37,093 bases of DNA from Paracoccaceae bacterium. GTDB taxonomy: Bacteria; Pseudomonadota; Alphaproteobacteria; Rhodobacterales; Rhodobacteraceae. Location of the stretch: contig JAJUJF010000007.1 of assembly GCA_029265455.1 (NCBI GenBank), positions 1 through 37,093 on the forward strand. The letters are read 5' to 3'. Positions 18,555 through 28,574 of the stretch are shown piece after piece. The position numbers and the translations under genes are program-made. The notes under the pieces were generated by a model. It was not told the DNA's origin. It did not search any database and was given only the letters and a program-made list of their open reading frames with translations. Every line of letters starts with the position of its first letter. Positions within the stretch are counted from its first letter, which is position 1.

Positions 18555-18968
18555 ATGATCGTGCACGGTTCGGCCGTGGCCTGGGAGGGGCGCGGGGTAC
18601 TGATCCTCGGCGCCTCGGGGAGGGGGAAGTCCGGGCTCGCGCTCAGGCTGATCGCGGGGGGAGCTACTCTCGTTGCGGATGACCGTGTGGTCCTGCGCGC
18701 CGGGGAAGCCGGCATCGTCGCCTCGGCGCCCGCGGCCCTCGCCGGGCTGATCGAGGCGCGGGGCGTCGGCATCCTGCAGATCCGGGCAGGACCGCCGGCA
18801 ACGCTGGTCCTTGCAGTCGATCTCGATCATGCGCCGGAGGCCCGGCTGCCGGAGCGGTGCACAACTGTGTTACTTGGGCGGCAGCTGCGCTTAATCCGCG
18901 CCGCAGGGGTGCCAAATATTGACGCGATCGTTAGAGTTATGGCTCAGGCGGGAACAGAGCTGATCTGA
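18555..18968 (+). CDS. hprK: HPr kinase/phosphorylase, catalytic domain only
   Basis: Encodes 137 residues and covers only the C-terminal kinase domain, the usual form in alphaproteobacteria. It phosphorylates a serine of HPr and reverses the reaction, setting PTS signalling in response to nutrients. The P-loop GASGRGKS and ATLVADD are present near the N-terminus, followed by [13 protein letters not shown], which matches the HprK family signature region. The start [10 protein letters not shown] at 18555 aligns with short HprK proteins and has GGGGGAGGAG directly before it; an upstream in-frame ATG (18480) is possible but adds an Arg/Glu-rich tail. It is first in hprK-rapZ-IIA-ptsH, and its substrate HPr is encoded three genes downstream. 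Confidence 0.9.
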   Translation: MIVHGSAVAWEGRGVLILGASGRGKSGLALRLIAGGATLVADDRVVLRAGEAGIVASAPAALAGLIEARGVGILQIRAGPPATLVLAVDLDHAPEARLPERCTTVLLGRQLRLIRAAGVPNIDAIVRVMAQAGTELI

Positions 18969-18989
18969 GTCCCGGACAGGAGACAGGAC

Positions 18990-19913
18990 GTGGAGGTGGC
19001 CGGCGCCGCGGCGGCAAAGTCGGAAGAGAGCGTGGTCCTGGTGACTGGGCCATCCGGTGCCGGGCGGACAACGGCCATCCACGCGCTCGAGGATCTCGGC
19101 TACGAGACCATCGACAACCTGCCGATGTCGCTCCTGCCGCGCGTCCTAGAGGGGCCGCCGGTGGGGCCGCTGGCGCTCGGCTGCGACCCGCGCACGCGCG
19201 GCTTCTCGGTGCCCGAGGTGCTTGCGGCGGCAGAGCGGCGCTGGGGGCCGGCGGGACTTGTGCCCGTGGTGCTCTATATAGATTGTGCGCCTGCCGTCCT
19301 CGTGCGCCGCTACAGCGAGACACGGCGGCGGCATCCGTCGAGCCCGGACACCCAGCCGCTGGTCGGGATCGAGCGGGAGGTGGCGATGCTGGCGCCGCTC
19401 AGGGCGCGGGCGGACGTGCTGATCGACACGAGCGCGATGAGCCCGCACGACCTCAGGGCCGAGATCGCCAGACATTTCGGACGCGAGGGCAGCGGCGAGC
19501 TCGCGGTGACGCTGCAGTCCTTCGGCTTCAAGCGGGGCACACCGACAGGTGTGGACATGATGGTGGACGTGCGCTTCCTGCGCAATCCGCATTGGGAGCG
19601 GGAACTCAGGCCGCTCGACGGGCGCGATCCGCCGGTTGCGGAGCATGTCGCGCAGGACCCGAACTGGGCACCGTTCATGGCGCGGCTCGAGGACATGCTG
19701 CTCTTCCTGCTGCCCGCCTACCGGTCGGAAGGAAAAAGCTATTTCACGCTCGCGGTCGGCTGTACCGGAGGGCGACACAGATCGGTGATGGTGGTGGAGA
19801 GACTGGCGAAGGCTCTTGCACAGGCGGGGTGGCGGGTATCTATTCGTCACAGGGACCTGGAGGAGGCGGCCGGCGCCGCAAGGGACATGCGGGCCGAGGT
19901 CGGGGTACAGTGA
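18990..19913 (+). CDS. rapZ: RNase adapter / nucleotide-binding protein RapZ
   Basis: Encodes 307 residues. In E. coli RapZ directs RNase E to small RNAs controlling glucosamine-6-phosphate synthesis; the role in alphaproteobacteria is less clear. The N-terminal P-loop reads GPSGAGRTT, with Arg in place of the Walker Lys, followed by ALEDLGYETIDNLPMSLL. The C-terminal domain has the conserved LQSFGFKRGTPTG, DVRFLRNPHW and VGCTGGRHRSV (the GGxHRS motif). The start is a GTG at 18990, 21 bp after hprK. The stop overlaps the IIA start by four bases (GTGA). Confidence 0.95.
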   Translation: MEVAGAAAAKSEESVVLVTGPSGAGRTTAIHALEDLGYETIDNLPMSLLPRVLEGPPVGPLALGCDPRTRGFSVPEVLAAAERRWGPAGLVPVVLYIDCAPAVLVRRYSETRRRHPSSPDTQPLVGIEREVAMLAPLRARADVLIDTSAMSPHDLRAEIARHFGREGSGELAVTLQSFGFKRGTPTGVDMMVDVRFLRNPHWERELRPLDGRDPPVAEHVAQDPNWAPFMARLEDMLLFLLPAYRSEGKSYFTLAVGCTGGRHRSVMVVERLAKALAQAGWRVSIRHRDLEEAAGAARDMRAEVGVQ

Positions 19914-20326
19914 TCGGGATCGTCATCGTGGCCCACGGGGGCCTCGCTCGCGAATATCTTGCGGCACTCGAACATGTCGTCGGCAAGTCGCCCGGTACGG
20001 TGGCAGTCACGATCGACCCGGACGACGATCGTGCGGAGAAACAGGCGGAGATCAACGCGGCGGTTGCCGAAGTCGATGTCGGCGACGGCGTCGTCGTCGT
20101 CACCGACATGTTCGGCGGCACGCCGTCCAATCTCGCCATGCGTGCGTGCAGGGAAGGCAAGCGCGTCGTGCTCTACGGCGCGAACCTGCCGCTTCTGATC
20201 AAGCTCGCGAAGGCGCGGCGGCTCAGCCTCGACGAGGCCGTGGCGTCCGCCTTGACCGCGGGGCGGAAGTACATCAATACCGCCGATGGTTACGGGCCCA
20301 ACAACGGGACGCCGGTTGTGTTCTAG
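19910..20326 (+). CDS. PTS mannose-family EIIA component
   Basis: Encodes 138 residues, a single IIA-Man domain. Such stand-alone IIA proteins in alphaproteobacteria accept phosphate from HPr but have no dedicated sugar permease, and act in regulation. The phosphorylated histidine is His9 in IVIVAHGGLA. DMFGGTPSNLAMRA is the second family motif. The GTG at 19910 overlaps the rapZ stop; the long track ORF is the same frame read back through rapZ. It lies 36 bp before ptsH. No IIB, IIC or IID genes are nearby. Confidence 0.93.
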   Translation: MIGIVIVAHGGLAREYLAALEHVVGKSPGTVAVTIDPDDDRAEKQAEINAAVAEVDVGDGVVVVTDMFGGTPSNLAMRACREGKRVVLYGANLPLLIKLAKARRLSLDEAVASALTAGRKYINTADGYGPNNGTPVVF

Positions 20327-20362
20327 GCGCCCTTCCGCGCCGGTGCTGCCGGCGATGCGGAT

Positions 20363-20629
20363 ATGCAGTTTCGCCTGAAGATAGTGAACGACAAGGGGTT
20401 GCATGCGCGCGCCTCGGCGAAATTCGTCGAGACGGTCGAGCGGTTCAACGCCCGCGCCGAGGTGAGCCGCGACGGCATGACCGTCTCCGGCGACAGCATC
20501 ATGGGACTGATGATGCTGGTGGCCGCCTATGGCACGTATATCGACGTGAAGACCTCCGGGCCGGAGAAGGAGGAACTCGCCGCGGCGCTGCGCGAACTGG
20601 TGGAGAACCGGTTCGGCGAGGAGTTCTGA
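20363..20629 (+). CDS. ptsH: Phosphocarrier protein HPr
   Basis: Encodes 88 residues. HPr carries phosphate from enzyme I to EIIA, and is also phosphorylated by HprK on a serine. Both sites are intact: His14 in KGLHARASAK and Ser45 in SGDSIMGLMML. The gene closes the hprK-rapZ-IIA-ptsH cluster. Enzyme I (ptsI/ptsP) is not in this window; the next gene is an unrelated secreted protein. Confidence 0.97.
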   Translation: MQFRLKIVNDKGLHARASAKFVETVERFNARAEVSRDGMTVSGDSIMGLMMLVAAYGTYIDVKTSGPEKEELAAALRELVENRFGEEF

Positions 20630-20665
20630 GACGCGACTCGGCCGGAGCGGAGGCGGAACAGGATC

Positions 20666-20687
20666 GCGGGCGACGCCGGTCGCCCGC
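20666..20687 (+). terminator. Hairpin downstream of ptsH
   Basis: A perfect 9-bp stem GCGGGCGAC / GTCGCCCGC with a GCCG tetraloop, 37 bases after the ptsH stop. There is no T tract directly after it, so it may protect the 3' end rather than end transcription alone. Confidence 0.45.
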
Positions 20688-20733
20688 CGTGTCGTGATGT
20701 CCGGCTCCGGGGATGTTGCGCCGTAACTGACCG

Positions 20734-20758
20734 ACCCTTGCCGGGTGCCCGGGTTTTT
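20734..20758 (+). terminator. Possible second terminator with T tract before the PRC-barrel gene
   Basis: ACCC (20734) can pair with GGGT (20751), with a short inner GG/CC pairing, and five Ts follow. The stem is interrupted and weak. Together with the hairpin at 20666 it probably ends the PTS operon. Confidence 0.35.
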
Positions 20759-20816
20759 CGGAACCATGGCAGTGGGCGGCGATTGTCGACGTATCCCGTG
20801 CAATGGAGATACGAAC

Positions 20817-22079
20817 ATGAAGGTACGGATCGAGACACTCCTTGCGGTCTCGCTGCTTGCCAGTAGCGCGCTCGTGCCGGCGGCGATCGCCCAGCAGAAT
20901 CAGCAGCCTGAGGCCGCTGCCGAGCCTTGCGGCGAACTCGGGCAGGTGATCGAGGAACACCGCGACAGGTTCGAGGACCAGTGGATCCGCGACGCCGAGA
21001 CGGCGATCGAGGACGCAGATGCGGAGGTGTGCCGGACCCATCTCGAGGAGGCGCGCACGCAGATCGGAGAACCGGACGCGGCGGCGCAGGCAACATCCGG
21101 AGCCGACGCCGAAACCGACGCGGATGCCGCCATCGAGGCCGAGATCGGTATCGACCAGCCGCCACCCGAGGTGACCGTGGAGCAGCAGGCGCCGGATATC
21201 GCCGTCACCCAGCCGCGGCCGCAGGTCATCGTGCGCCAGCAGCAGCCGCGGATCACGGTGCGGCAGGCCGAACCCGTGGTCCGGGTGCAGATTCCCGAGC
21301 CGACGATCACGGTGGAAATGCCCGAGCCGGAGATCACGGTCGAGATGCCCGAGCCCGAGGTCGAGGTGATGCAGGCCCGGCCGCAGGTCGATGTCGAGCA
21401 GGCCCGGCCCGATGTCACCGTCGAACAGGCCGATCCGGAGCTCACCATCGATACCGCCGAGGTGGAGCAGGGCGGACAGGAGGAGCAGGCCGAGGTCCAG
21501 CTCCAGCAGGACGAGGCGCAGGTCGAGATGCAGGGCGGGCAGCAGGCCGACGTCCAGGTCGAACAGGCCGAACCGCAGGTCAGCTACGAGGCGGCCGAGC
21601 CGCGGGTCATCATCGAAGGTGCAGGGGAGCAGCAGCCCGATCAGCCGGCCCGGCAGGCAGTCGGCGAAGGGGACGGCGACCAGCCTCCGGCCACCGACAT
21701 GCAGCGCGAGGACGCCGGCGCCGCGGAATGGCGGGGCGACCGCCAGGCCTTCACCGCGCCCCAGGTCGAGCGCGAGGGCTACCAGCAGCTGCAGGAGGTG
21801 GACGAGGCCTCGCTCGACGACCTGTCGGGTGCCTCCGTCTACGATGCGAATGATGAATCGATCGGCTCGGTCTCCGACGTGGTCGTCGATGATCAGGGCA
21901 ATGCCGAGCATCTCGTCGTCAATGTCGGCGGCTTCCTCGGCATCGGCGCCAAGCAGGTCGCCATCGGTTTCGACGAGGTCACGATCCTCCGCCAGCAGGA
22001 TGGCGACGAGCTGCGCATCTATGTCGATGCGACGCAGCAGCAGCTTGAGGAGGCGCCGGAATATCAGCCAGCGAACTGA
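20817..22079 (+). CDS. Secreted PRC-barrel protein with nonapeptide repeats
   Basis: Encodes 420 residues. A signal peptide (LLAVSLLASSALVPAAIAQ) is followed by a helical module with Cys38 and Cys72 (EPCGELGQVIEEHRDRF ... EVCRTHLEEAR). Next comes a region of eleven nine-residue repeats of the form xxPx(V/I)xVxx, residues 117-212, then an acidic Gln-rich linker. The C-terminal PRC-barrel (about residues 335-412) includes SIGSVSDVVVDDQG and GGFLGIGAKQVAI. The barrel is very like that of the gene at the window start. The ATG at 20817 gives a clean signal peptide; the track start at 20745 does not. It is probably periplasmic or envelope-associated. It is transcribed alone, with terminators on both sides. 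The function is unknown. Confidence 0.85.
   Translation: MKVRIETLLAVSLLASSALVPAAIAQQNQQPEAAAEPCGELGQVIEEHRDRFEDQWIRDAETAIEDADAEVCRTHLEEARTQIGEPDAAAQATSGADAETDADAAIEAEIGIDQPPPEVTVEQQAPDIAVTQPRPQVIVRQQQPRITVRQAEPVVRVQIPEPTITVEMPEPEITVEMPEPEVEVMQARPQVDVEQARPDVTVEQADPELTIDTAEVEQGGQEEQAEVQLQQDEAQVEMQGGQQADVQVEQAEPQVSYEAAEPRVIIEGAGEQQPDQPARQAVGEGDGDQPPATDMQREDAGAAEWRGDRQAFTAPQVEREGYQQLQEVDEASLDDLSGASVYDANDESIGSVSDVVVDDQGNAEHLVVNVGGFLGIGAKQVAIGFDEVTILRQQDGDELRIYVDATQQQLEEAPEYQPAN
21165..21452 (+). repeat. Eleven tandem 27-bp coding repeats (nonapeptide PEPEITVEM-like)
   Basis: Prolines at residues 117, 126, 135, 144, 153, 162, 171, 180, 189, 198 and 207 recur at exactly nine residues. Each is followed by x-(V/I/L)-x-(V/I). 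The two units beginning at P162 and P171 are nearly identical (PTITVEMPE, PEITVEMPE). The alternating hydrophobic pattern suggests short repeated beta-strands. Two further similar units occur near residues 253 and 262, out of register with the main array. Confidence 0.8.
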
Positions 22080-22145
22080 GCGGCCTGCCGGAGCCGGGAC
22101 ACCCCGGGCGCACCCCTGCTTCGCGCCTGGCGGGGGGCTGCGCGC

Positions 22146-22168
22146 AGTATGCGGTGGTATACTTTTTT
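22146..22168 (+). terminator. Rho-independent terminator after the PRC-barrel gene
   Basis: AGTATGC and GTATACT pair (one G-T) around a GGTG tetraloop, followed by a run of Ts. It lies 67 bases after the stop codon and before acnA. Confidence 0.6.
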
Positions 22169-22253
22169 GCCCGGAGCCCTTGCCGGACAGGGGCGGATGC
22201 GCCATAAAAGTCGTGCATTCCAGTCTCAGCCATGATCCCGGGGAGGATTTCCC

Positions 22254-25022
<2,769 letters not shown>

Positions 25023-25033
25023 ATGGTTGCGGG

Positions 25034-25057
25034 ACGCCCGGCCTGAGCGCCGGGCGT
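25034..25057 (+). terminator. GC-rich hairpin after acnA
   Basis: A perfect 9-bp stem ACGCCCGGC / GCCGGGCGT with a six-base loop, starting 12 bases after the acnA stop. There is no T tract. It is followed by two more copies of the 3' arm motif CGGGCGT. Confidence 0.45.
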
Positions 25058-25086
25058 GCGTCTCCGGGCGTCCGGTCGTCGGGCGT
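25051..25086 (+). repeat. Three CGGGCGT copies at 14-15 bp spacing
   Basis: CGGGCGT occurs at 25051, 25065 and 25080. The first copy is the 3' arm of the acnA hairpin, so the later copies could compete for the single 5' arm (ACGCCCG) and form alternative, larger stems. Confidence 0.4.
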
Positions 25087-25466
25087 CCCTGCGTGAAGGC
25101 CACGCTGGAACATTGCTTCCCACCAGTCGTGAAACCTGCCCGGGCGATGCCGGGAACCCGGGAACGGGCGGGGCCGTTGCCTGGCGGTGGTCCGTGCCAT
25201 GCCGGGCCTCCGAACGGTTTCCCGCCTTGTGGGTCGGAACGGGCAGCGGGGGCTCGCCGGAACCGGAAGGCAGCGTTCGCGCGGATACCCTGCCGGAGGC
25301 GGAAGGCCGTTGCCCGGGGCGCAGGCGCGTGATTGTTTCCCCTGCGCGGATGTCTTCGGTCGATGGTTGCGGCACACGCCTGTTCGTTCGCTCCGGGCAC
25401 CACGGCTCCGGATTTTCCGCAAGAAGGGGCGAGTCGGGAATGACTCGCGTGAGGAGAGGGTGGGTG
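25087..25466. other. Non-coding stretch between acnA and the methyltransferase-like gene
   Basis: About 380 bp without a credible gene. Several frames are open, but their translations are Arg/Pro/Gly-rich and show no family pattern; they are chance openings in GC-rich sequence. No tRNA or riboswitch was recognised. It may hold the promoter of the gene at 25467 or an undetected small RNA. Confidence 0.4.
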
Positions 25467-25925
25467 ATGGGACGGTCGGGCGCGGGGGTGGTGAAACGGT
25501 TTCCGGACCTGCCGCCGGTCTGGGCCTTCGGGGCGGCGGTCCTGGCGACGATCCTCGCCTGGCTGATGCCCGTCGCGCGCGTTCCGTCCTGGCCGGGCGT
25601 GCTCCTGCTTGCCTGCGGGCTCGGGCTGGTCTTCTGGTCGGCCTGGTGGTTCCGGCACAAGCGGACGACGATCGTGCCGGGGGAACTGCCGACCGCGCTG
25701 ATCGTCGAGGGGCCCTACCGGGTGAACCGCAACCCGATTTATACTGGCCTCGTGCTGATCGTCCTCGGCTACGGGCTGATCCTCGGGGCGCTGTCGGCGC
25801 TGGTGCCGGCATTCCTGCTCCTTTGGGTGATCGACCGGCGGTTCGTCCGTCCGGAGGAGGCTGTCCTCGAGGCAAGCTTCGGCGAGTCCGCGCGGCACTA
25901 TTTCCGGTCGACCCGACGCTGGTAG
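25467..25925 (+). CDS. Isoprenylcysteine carboxyl methyltransferase-like membrane protein
   Basis: Encodes 152 residues with about four hydrophobic segments (VWAFGAAVLATILAWLMPVA; GVLLLACGLGLVFWSAWWF; IYTGLVLIVLGYGLILGAL; ALVPAFLLLWVIDRRFV). The ICMT/PEMT-type methyltransferase pattern is present: VEGPYRVNRNPIYTG and near the C-terminus RPEEAVLEASFGESARHYF. In bacteria such proteins are usually of unknown substrate. The ATG at 25467 was chosen because GAGGAGAGGG precedes it and the track's earlier part is low-complexity. It lies 76 bp before the DUF1223 gene and may be co-transcribed with it. Confidence 0.8.
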   Translation: MGRSGAGVVKRFPDLPPVWAFGAAVLATILAWLMPVARVPSWPGVLLLACGLGLVFWSAWWFRHKRTTIVPGELPTALIVEGPYRVNRNPIYTGLVLIVLGYGLILGALSALVPAFLLLWVIDRRFVRPEEAVLEASFGESARHYFRSTRRW

Positions 25926-26001
25926 CCCGTCTCTCGAAGGGTTGACTGGCTCCATTGCGGTGGGGCCACTAATGCTGCTGGAGACAAGCAAGGGGAACCG
26001 G

Positions 26002-26709
26002 ATGCGTTGGCTGGCACCGCTCGGCGGGATTGGACTGGTGGTCGTGCTGGCGGGGGGAGCACAGCCGAGCCGGGCCGAGGGGCAGGTGGTGGTCGAGTTC
26101 TTCACGAGCCAGGGCTGCTCGACCTGTCCGCCGGCGGACGCGATCTTCTCGGATCTCGCGAAGATGCCGGGGGTGATCGCGCTGGCGCTCCATGTCGATT
26201 ACTGGGACTACCTCGGCTGGAAGGACCCCTTCGGCAAGCCCGAACATACCGACCGCCAGCGCGGCTATGCCCGCGCCCAGCAGGAGCGCACGATCTACAC
26301 GCCGCAGATGATCGTGCAGGGTCAGGACATCGTGAAGGGCCACGAGGAGGCGACGATCCTCGAACGCATCGCGGCGCATGGCAGTGAACCGGCGCCGGTC
26401 GAGGTGGTACTGAGCCGCGACCCGGGCGGGCTCGAGATCGCGCTCTCGCTGAGCGAGGGAGCCGTCGGCCTCGCGGAAGTGCATGTCGTCGAATACTCCC
26501 CCGAGGAGCCGATGACCGTCGAGGGCGGCGAGAACAACGGCTATCACCATGTCTTCGCCAACGTGGTGACGCAGTGGTCGACCTTCGCGCTCTGGGACGG
26601 GGCCTCGCCGGTCGAGCTGCGCTACGAGGCGCCGCTCGGCGAGCATGTGGCGGTGCTGGTGCAGAAGCCGGGGAACGGCGCGATGCTCGCCGGCGCGCGG
26701 CTGCCCTGA
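26002..26709 (+). CDS. DUF1223 thioredoxin-like secreted protein
   Basis: Encodes 235 residues. A signal peptide (LAPLGGIGLVVVLAGGAQPSRA) is followed by VVVEFFTSQGCSTCPPADAI, the N-terminal hallmark of DUF1223. Cys39 and Cys42 form a CxxC motif in a thioredoxin-like setting. Further family features are HVDYWDYLGWKDPFG and YTPQMIVQGQ. The protein is probably periplasmic with a redox role, but no reaction has been established for the family. The ATG at 26002 was preferred because AGGGGAA precedes it and the signal peptide begins there. Confidence 0.88.
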   Translation: MRWLAPLGGIGLVVVLAGGAQPSRAEGQVVVEFFTSQGCSTCPPADAIFSDLAKMPGVIALALHVDYWDYLGWKDPFGKPEHTDRQRGYARAQQERTIYTPQMIVQGQDIVKGHEEATILERIAAHGSEPAPVEVVLSRDPGGLEIALSLSEGAVGLAEVHVVEYSPEEPMTVEGGENNGYHHVFANVVTQWSTFALWDGASPVELRYEAPLGEHVAVLVQKPGNGAMLAGARLP

Positions 26710-26712
26710 AGC

Positions 26713-26728
26713 GCGCCCTGCCGGGCGC
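26713..26728. terminator. Small hairpin between convergent DUF1223 and lysE-type genes
   Basis: GCGCCC and GGGCGC pair around a TGCC tetraloop in the 37-bp gap between convergent genes. There is no T tract on either strand, so it is only a plausible bidirectional terminator. Confidence 0.35.
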
Positions 26729-26746
26729 CGGCACGAGGATCCGCCG

Positions 26747-27370
26747 CTACCTCGAGAACGCGAGTCTCGCTCCGAAGGCGATGAAGACGCCGCCGGCAAT
26801 CCGGTCGATCGCCCTGAGGACGTGTTTCTGCCGCAGGAGATGCCCGATGGGCGCCGTCGCGGCGATGAGCATGGTGAACCAGACAAGCGTCAGGCCGACA
26901 TGTATGACGGCCAGGAGCAGGGCAAAGGTGGCGACGTTCACGCCCTCCGGCACGAACTGCGGCAGGAAGGTCACGTAGAACACGCCCATCTTCGGATTCA
27001 GGATGTTGCTCAGGAAGCCCTGCCGGAATGCAGGCAGGGACCCTCTTCCTTTCGTGCCGGTCAGGGAAGGAGCGAAGCTCTCGCGCGGGTGGAGAAAGAG
27101 GTGCAGGCCCAGCCAGACAAGATAGGCGGCGCCAGCGAATTTCACGAGGGTGAAGCCGAGTGCCGAGGCGGCGAGAAGCGCGCCCATTCCGAGCGAAATG
27201 GCGGCGCCCCAGATCAGGCATCCGGCCGCGATCCCGATCAGGGCAAGGGCGGCCGGGCGCGGACCGCCCGTGGTGGCCCATCGCAGGACCATCGCGGTAT
27301 CGACCCCGGGGGTGATCGTCAGGAGCGATGCTGCGGCAATGAAGGCCAGAAGGGACTGCGCGACGGTCAT
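26747..27370 (-). CDS. LysE/RhtB family amino-acid exporter
   Basis: Encodes 207 residues, the usual family length, with six hydrophobic segments expected for inner-membrane exporters of amino acids or derivatives. The family N-terminus is visible in AFIAAASLLTITPGVDTAMVLRWATTGG, with the conserved TPGxD, and NPKMGVFYVTFLPQFVP marks the middle loop. The substrate cannot be predicted. The ATG at 27370 follows GGAGGCC; the track's earlier start reads antisense-like sequence. It lies 82 bp downstream of the acyltransferase gene on the same strand. Confidence 0.9.
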   Translation of the reverse strand: MTVAQSLLAFIAAASLLTITPGVDTAMVLRWATTGGPRPAALALIGIAAGCLIWGAAISLGMGALLAASALGFTLVKFAGAAYLVWLGLHLFLHPRESFAPSLTGTKGRGSLPAFRQGFLSNILNPKMGVFYVTFLPQFVPEGVNVATFALLLAVIHVGLTLVWFTMLIAATAPIGHLLRQKHVLRAIDRIAGGVFIAFGARLAFSR

Positions 27371-27452
27371 GGGGCCTCCCGGGACAGGTCGCCTTTCTAG
27401 CGTCCTGTGCAGCCGCAGCAAGATATTTGCGTGGCGGTCCTGGCGATCGGAA

Positions 27453-28406
27453 TCAGCGGCGCGGCTTCCGACGTGACTTGCGGCGGCCGGTGTCGCGGAA
27501 GCCGGGGAGGTCCTTCGTCCAGCGGCGGTGGAGCCAGTAGTACTGGCCGGGATGGGCACGGACCCGGGCGGCGAGGCTGTCGTTCACGCCCTGCATCATC
27601 GCTCGGGCGCTGTCGCCGGTGACGGGCGCGTCGAGGAAGATGTCGATCCTGCCGTCATCACGGCGGGTGGCAAAGGCGGGGATGAGGGGCACGCGGAACT
27701 TCCGCGCGAGCTCCGCCGGGACGAGGGTGGTCGGCGCGGGCTTGCCGAGGAAGTCGAGCGCCGGGGCATTGCGCTCGTACTGGTCGACGAGGAGGGCGAC
27801 GAATCCGCCCTTCGCGAGATGCCTGACGAGGGTGCGCACCGCGAGCCGGTCCTTCGGCAGCATCGGGCTGCCGGTATAGGCGACGCTCTCGCGGTAGAAT
27901 TCGTCGAGCCTGGGATCGCGGAGCGGGCGGTAGATGGTGGCGGTGGGGCGGCCCTGCTCCTTGAGCCAGGCGCGCGTCGCTTCCCAGCCGCCGTAATGGC
28001 CGCTCACCACGATCGCGCCGGTCCCGGCGGCGATGGCTTGCCTGACCGCGGCGAGGCCGGGGCCTGTCGGCGCATTCCAGGGATGGTTCGCCTCGAACCG
28101 GCGCGAGGCGAAGAGTTCGAGCGCGGTGCGGCCGAAACAGTCCCCGGTCTCGACCGCGATGCGCTCGCGCTCGGCTTCCGTGGTCGCGGGCATGACATGG
28201 GCGAGATTGGTGACGACGCGCGCCATCAGCCGCGGTGAGCGGGTGACGATGGTGCGGCCGAGCCAGCCGGCGAAATCCGACTGTTTCCGCCAGGGCAGCA
28301 CGCCGAGGAGCGCGATCCCCGCCCGAAGGCCGAGATAGGCAAGCCCGGCAAGGCGCGGATGATGCTTGCGCGGCGCGCGCACCGGCTGTGCGGGAGCCGC
28401 CTTCAC
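27453..28406 (-). CDS. Lipid A biosynthesis-type lauroyl acyltransferase (LpxL/HtrB family)
   Basis: Encodes 317 residues. HtrB-family enzymes transfer a second acyl chain from acyl-ACP to lipid A precursors at the inner membrane. The catalytic H-x4-E motif is visible as HYGGWE (His137, Glu142). Other family features are ATIYRPLRDPRLDEFYRE, FVALLVDQYERN and the C-terminal YYWLHRRWTKDL. A hydrophobic segment near residues 20-38 can anchor it. The C-terminus ends in a strongly basic RRKSRRKPRR tail. The start is a GTG at 28406. It fits the envelope theme of the lpt genes, although it is not linked to them. Confidence 0.9.
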   Translation of the reverse strand: MKAAPAQPVRAPRKHHPRLAGLAYLGLRAGIALLGVLPWRKQSDFAGWLGRTIVTRSPRLMARVVTNLAHVMPATTEAERERIAVETGDCFGRTALELFASRRFEANHPWNAPTGPGLAAVRQAIAAGTGAIVVSGHYGGWEATRAWLKEQGRPTATIYRPLRDPRLDEFYRESVAYTGSPMLPKDRLAVRTLVRHLAKGGFVALLVDQYERNAPALDFLGKPAPTTLVPAELARKFRVPLIPAFATRRDDGRIDIFLDAPVTGDSARAMMQGVNDSLAARVRAHPGQYYWLHRRWTKDLPGFRDTGRRKSRRKPRR

Positions 28407-28574
28407 GGCAGCCCTGCGCCCGCGCGGGTGGATGTGATGCCCTGGCCGCCTGGAGTGATGCCCGCCGATGGGCCTGTTGCTGCGTTCATCTGGTGCCGGG
28501 TGGTTTGCATGACACGGCCCGGCGGGCAGCGCCGTCGGTCCCTTCAGGATTGATCTCGGAACGTGCGGAGGAAA

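Noticed and set aside
25056-25466. N-terminal extension of the methyltransferase-like protein to 289 residues
   Set aside because: The extension has no hydrophobic segment or family similarity, and a good ribosome-binding site lies directly before the ATG at 25467.
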